Assembly (NCBI GenBank): GCA_016764115.1
Contig: JAESSM010000064.1
Span: 1 to 16,382, forward strand
DNA length: 16,382 nt
Reading direction: 5' to 3'
From: Bacteroidia bacterium
GTDB taxonomy: Bacteria > Bacteroidota > Bacteroidia > JAESSM01 > NORP286
Shown here: one piece after another, positions 15,347-16,382 of the stretch
Layout: the number at the start of each line of letters is the position of its first letter
Numbering within the stretch: the stretch's first letter is position 1
Position numbers and translations under genes: made by a program
The notes under the pieces: generated by a model
Seen by the model: only the letters and a program-made list of their open reading frames with translations
Told to the model about the DNA's origin: nothing
The model's database searches: none

Positions 15347-16321
15347 TTATTCTGCATTTAGCTCACAATTATATTTTGATTTATCATATTTAACAAGTTT
15401 AGTTGCAATTGCAAAAGCCTGCTTGACTAACTTGTTCATAACCGCAACAAGAGCCAGTTTCTTTGATTTGCCTTTTTGAATCAAGCGATCGTAAAGTTGT
15501 TTGCAAGCTTGGTTACAGCTCTTAGCCGTCAGGCTACACATAAATAATAAACTTCTCATTCTAGCCCCTCCCATTTTACAAATATGACCTTTTCCATTTA
15601 CCGATGTTCCGGATTGGTATATTCTTGGACAAATACCTATGTATGAAGATAACTGCTTGCTATTTGAAAAATTCTTGAATTCATTAGTTATTGCAATAAA
15701 CATGATGGCTGCTTTATTTCCTATACCAGGAATAGATTTTAGAACCCTGTATTGTTCTCCAGCATTTTTTATAACCAATTGCTCGGCTTTATCCTCAAGC
15801 TGCCTGATCTTCATATCCATCTGTGAGATTTGGTTTTTTATCAATTTTATCACTTCCACATCACATATCGGCAATTGGTCAAAAGCTTCTAATTGTCTTT
15901 GAAAAGAAGTTTTGCCCTTTATTAATAAGTCAATAGCTGTTTGTATTTGTTTTATTGTAAATACATAGCCTTGCGGTACTTTCCATATTTCTGGTTTGTT
16001 AATTAGAGCATAATCCCTTAAAAGAATTGCATCCACTTTATCTGTTTTTGCTCTTAAAAACTTCATTTGAGAGAATCGCTTTACACTCAAAGGATTTACT
16101 ACAGAGACCTTAATACCTTTGTTATGCAAATAATAAGCAAGTTTAACATGATAGGATCCTGTAGCCTCCATAACAAAGTGATCTTCTGGTTTTGTCTTTT
16201 GAATTAACCTGTTAAAACCTGTGAGATTGTTTTGTATCTGATACGATTTTCTACCATCAAATACATCTAACTTTTTCTTTGATACATCAATACCAATAAA
16301 GTTGTTTAATTTTGTCTTCAT
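15347..16321 (-). CDS. IS110-family transposase (DEDD / serine recombinase type)
   Basis: A protein of 324 residues with both IS110 domains. The N-terminal RuvC-like DEDD domain has D12 in IGIDVSK, E52 in VMEATGSY, and D94 and D97 in KTDKVDA. A coiled-coil-like middle follows at about 155-185. The C-terminal Transposase_20 domain begins near 190 with VLKSIPGIGNKAA and contains YIGICPRIYQSGTSVNGKGHICKMGGARMRSLLF. A serine there (S237 in QSG) is the likely nucleophile by family analogy. The gene is intact, with no frameshift. IS110 elements lack terminal inverted repeats and use a structured guide (bridge) RNA from a non-coding end. Only 61 bases of the upstream non-coding end are inside the window, so neither the RNA nor the boundaries can be assigned. 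Confidence 0.95.
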   Translation of the reverse strand: MKTKLNNFIGIDVSKKKLDVFDGRKSYQIQNNLTGFNRLIQKTKPEDHFVMEATGSYHVKLAYYLHNKGIKVSVVNPLSVKRFSQMKFLRAKTDKVDAILLRDYALINKPEIWKVPQGYVFTIKQIQTAIDLLIKGKTSFQRQLEAFDQLPICDVEVIKLIKNQISQMDMKIRQLEDKAEQLVIKNAGEQYRVLKSIPGIGNKAAIMFIAITNEFKNFSNSKQLSSYIGICPRIYQSGTSVNGKGHICKMGGARMRSLLFMCSLTAKSCNQACKQLYDRLIQKGKSKKLALVAVMNKLVKQAFAIATKLVKYDKSKYNCELNAE

Positions 16322-16382
16322 ATTTTTAAGTTTTTGACCAGATAGACTTTGTTTCTTCGCTTATCAATCCTAAATACAGGCT
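16322..16382 (-). mobile_element. Partial 5' non-coding end of the IS110 element
   Basis: These 61 bases lie upstream of the transposase start and end at the window edge. In IS110-group elements the long left end upstream of the transposase encodes the bridge RNA, so part of it may be here. No complete stem or outer boundary can be seen. Confidence 0.4.

Noticed and set aside
1..16382. tRNA, rRNA or known riboswitch
   Set aside because: No cloverleaf, rRNA segment or recognisable riboswitch core was seen when reading the spacers on both strands. This was by eye, so an unusual RNA could be missed.

Overview
The window comes from a member of the Bacteroidota. The evidence is the low G+C content, the absence of strong Shine-Dalgarno sequences, several copies of the Bacteroidota -7 promoter element TAnnTTTG, two DUF/lipoprotein families typical of the phylum (DUF4920 and a CarboxypepD_reg-like lipoprotein), and ribosomal proteins of Bacteroidota type. 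The genus cannot be fixed from this sequence alone.

Layout. (1) Positions 1-1298, + strand: the 3' end of a probable outer-membrane beta-barrel gene, then a serine racemase / serine-threonine dehydratase of the mammalian SRR type. A 90-bp palindromic repeat follows directly. (2) Positions 1485-6875, - strand: a likely operon read as ACMSD, kynU, kmo, a DUF4920 lipoprotein and a DUF985 cupin, followed by an exported hypothetical protein. The first three genes encode kynurenine-pathway enzymes: kmo makes 3-hydroxykynurenine, kynU makes 3-hydroxyanthranilate, and ACMSD decarboxylates the ring-opened product away from quinolinate. The ring-opening dioxygenase (3-hydroxyanthranilate 3,4-dioxygenase) and tryptophan dioxygenase are not in the window. 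(3) Positions 6876-7243: a 368-bp divergent spacer holding two probable promoters and a large imperfect hairpin. (4) Positions 7244-8635: fumC, class II fumarase of the TCA cycle. (5) Positions 8744-12942: a translation cluster rplM-rpsI-rpsB-tsf, a strong terminator, then pyrH-frr. It has a clear promoter and a short structured leader ahead of rplM. S2 carries an unusual charged C-terminal tail. (6) Positions 13105-15144: a radical SAM/SPASM gene on the - strand, divergent from a secreted lipoprotein gene that has its own promoter and terminator. (7) Positions 15145-16382: repeat-rich DNA and an IS110-family transposase on the - strand. The far (5') end of this element runs off the window.

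Most of the window is conserved housekeeping and catabolic content. The less ordinary parts are the kynurenine cluster with its missing central step and two uncharacterised passengers, an array of about nine ATTCGT-type 8-mers between ACMSD and kynU, several palindromic or tandem spacer repeats, the S2 tail, and the IS110 element beside a dispersed-type inverted repeat. I found no clear undescribed defence or mobile system here.
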